From Solirubrobacter taibaiensis (GTDB taxonomy: Bacteria > Actinomycetota > Thermoleophilia > Solirubrobacterales > Solirubrobacteraceae), in the NCBI GenBank assembly GCA_027587225.1, contig JAPDDQ010000004.1, positions 124,001 to 188,000 on the forward strand: a DNA stretch of 64,000 nucleotides, written 5' to 3'. Under the pieces are notes generated by a model, which was not told the DNA's origin, made no database searches, and worked only from the letters and a program-made list of their open reading frames with translations. Numbering within the stretch: position 1 is the first letter of the stretch; every line of letters starts with the position of its first letter. Below, piece after piece: positions 63,959 through 64,000 of the stretch. The translations under genes and the position numbers were made by a program.

Positions 63959-64000
63959 ATGGACGTCGATATCGCCATCGTCGGCAGCGGGTTCTCGGGC
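63959..64000 (+). CDS. Flavoprotein (monooxygenase-like), 3' end outside the window
   Basis: Only the first 14 codons are present: MDVDIAIVGSGFSG. The GxGxxG dinucleotide-binding start is typical of FAD-dependent monooxygenases of the flavin-containing/Baeyer-Villiger type. The ATG lies 7 bp after the paired operator, so it is likely controlled by the divergent TetR regulator. Confidence 0.7.
   Translation, partial: MDVDIAIVGSGFSG

Overview
The window is uniformly GC-rich, with many GTG starts and tight ATGA/GTGA gene overlaps. Gene order is actinobacterial: rplM-rpsI-glmM, guaB3-guaA, a CysM/Mec+ neighbourhood and a Flp-type pilin. The abundance of secreted LamG proteins fits a soil actinobacterium of the class Thermoleophilia (Solirubrobacter-like). 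That taxonomic placement is inference from gene content; no rRNA or other phylogenetic marker was compared.

Layout. 1-13.6 kb: the end of a secreted beta-helix protein, glmS, a hybrid-like histidine kinase, a 1703-aa LamG/deacetylase-like exoprotein, a UDP-glucuronate decarboxylase, glmM, and rpsI/rplM, the former with a very long acidic extension on S9. 13.6-33.4 kb: the most unusual part, with four more secreted mosaic proteins built from LamG, BACON-like, Ig/Fn3 and PKD modules. One carries a PQQ-type sugar dehydrogenase domain and one a galactose-oxidase-like copper radical oxidase. Between them lie an M23 peptidase, a WbpI/WecB-type epimerase and a left-handed beta-helix acyltransferase. 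33.4-36.2 kb: a Nod19-cupredoxin copper protein and a DegT-type sugar aminotransferase. 36.2-45.7 kb: housekeeping genes (guaA, guaB3, a PfkB kinase, a D,D-carboxypeptidase, a LysM protein, pyrF, HU, rdgB, rph) plus a 444-bp gene-free stretch holding diverged inverted repeats. 45.7-54.7 kb: Flp pilin, glycosyltransferase, a zinc-ribbon/low-complexity protein and a zinc-ribbon/SPOR protein, an HDAC-family amidohydrolase, nadB, a HAD phosphatase, a lineage-type hypothetical and a beta-hydroxyacid dehydrogenase. 54.7-64 kb: a DUF1802 protein, a Mec+ JAMM peptidase-tatA-two exported ferritin-like proteins-cysM cluster, a methyltransferase, a secreted matrixin-like protease, an aminotransferase, and a TetR-MFS unit divergent from a flavoprotein that runs off the edge.

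How the parts may work together. glmS, glmM, the epimerase, acyltransferase, aminotransferase and UDP-glucuronate decarboxylase all make or modify activated sugars. The giant exoproteins carry carbohydrate-binding and sugar-oxidising modules, and the carboxypeptidase, LysM and M23 proteins act on peptidoglycan. The first half of the window therefore reads as a cell-envelope and extracellular-polymer region. The strongest candidates for something undescribed are the mosaic LamG/oxidase cluster with its shared ~150-residue module and cationic tails, the Mec+/CysM cluster that lacks a visible CysO and needs a CTG start, and the inverted-repeat element near 44 kb. No CRISPR array, prophage, transposase, rRNA or convincing tRNA was seen.
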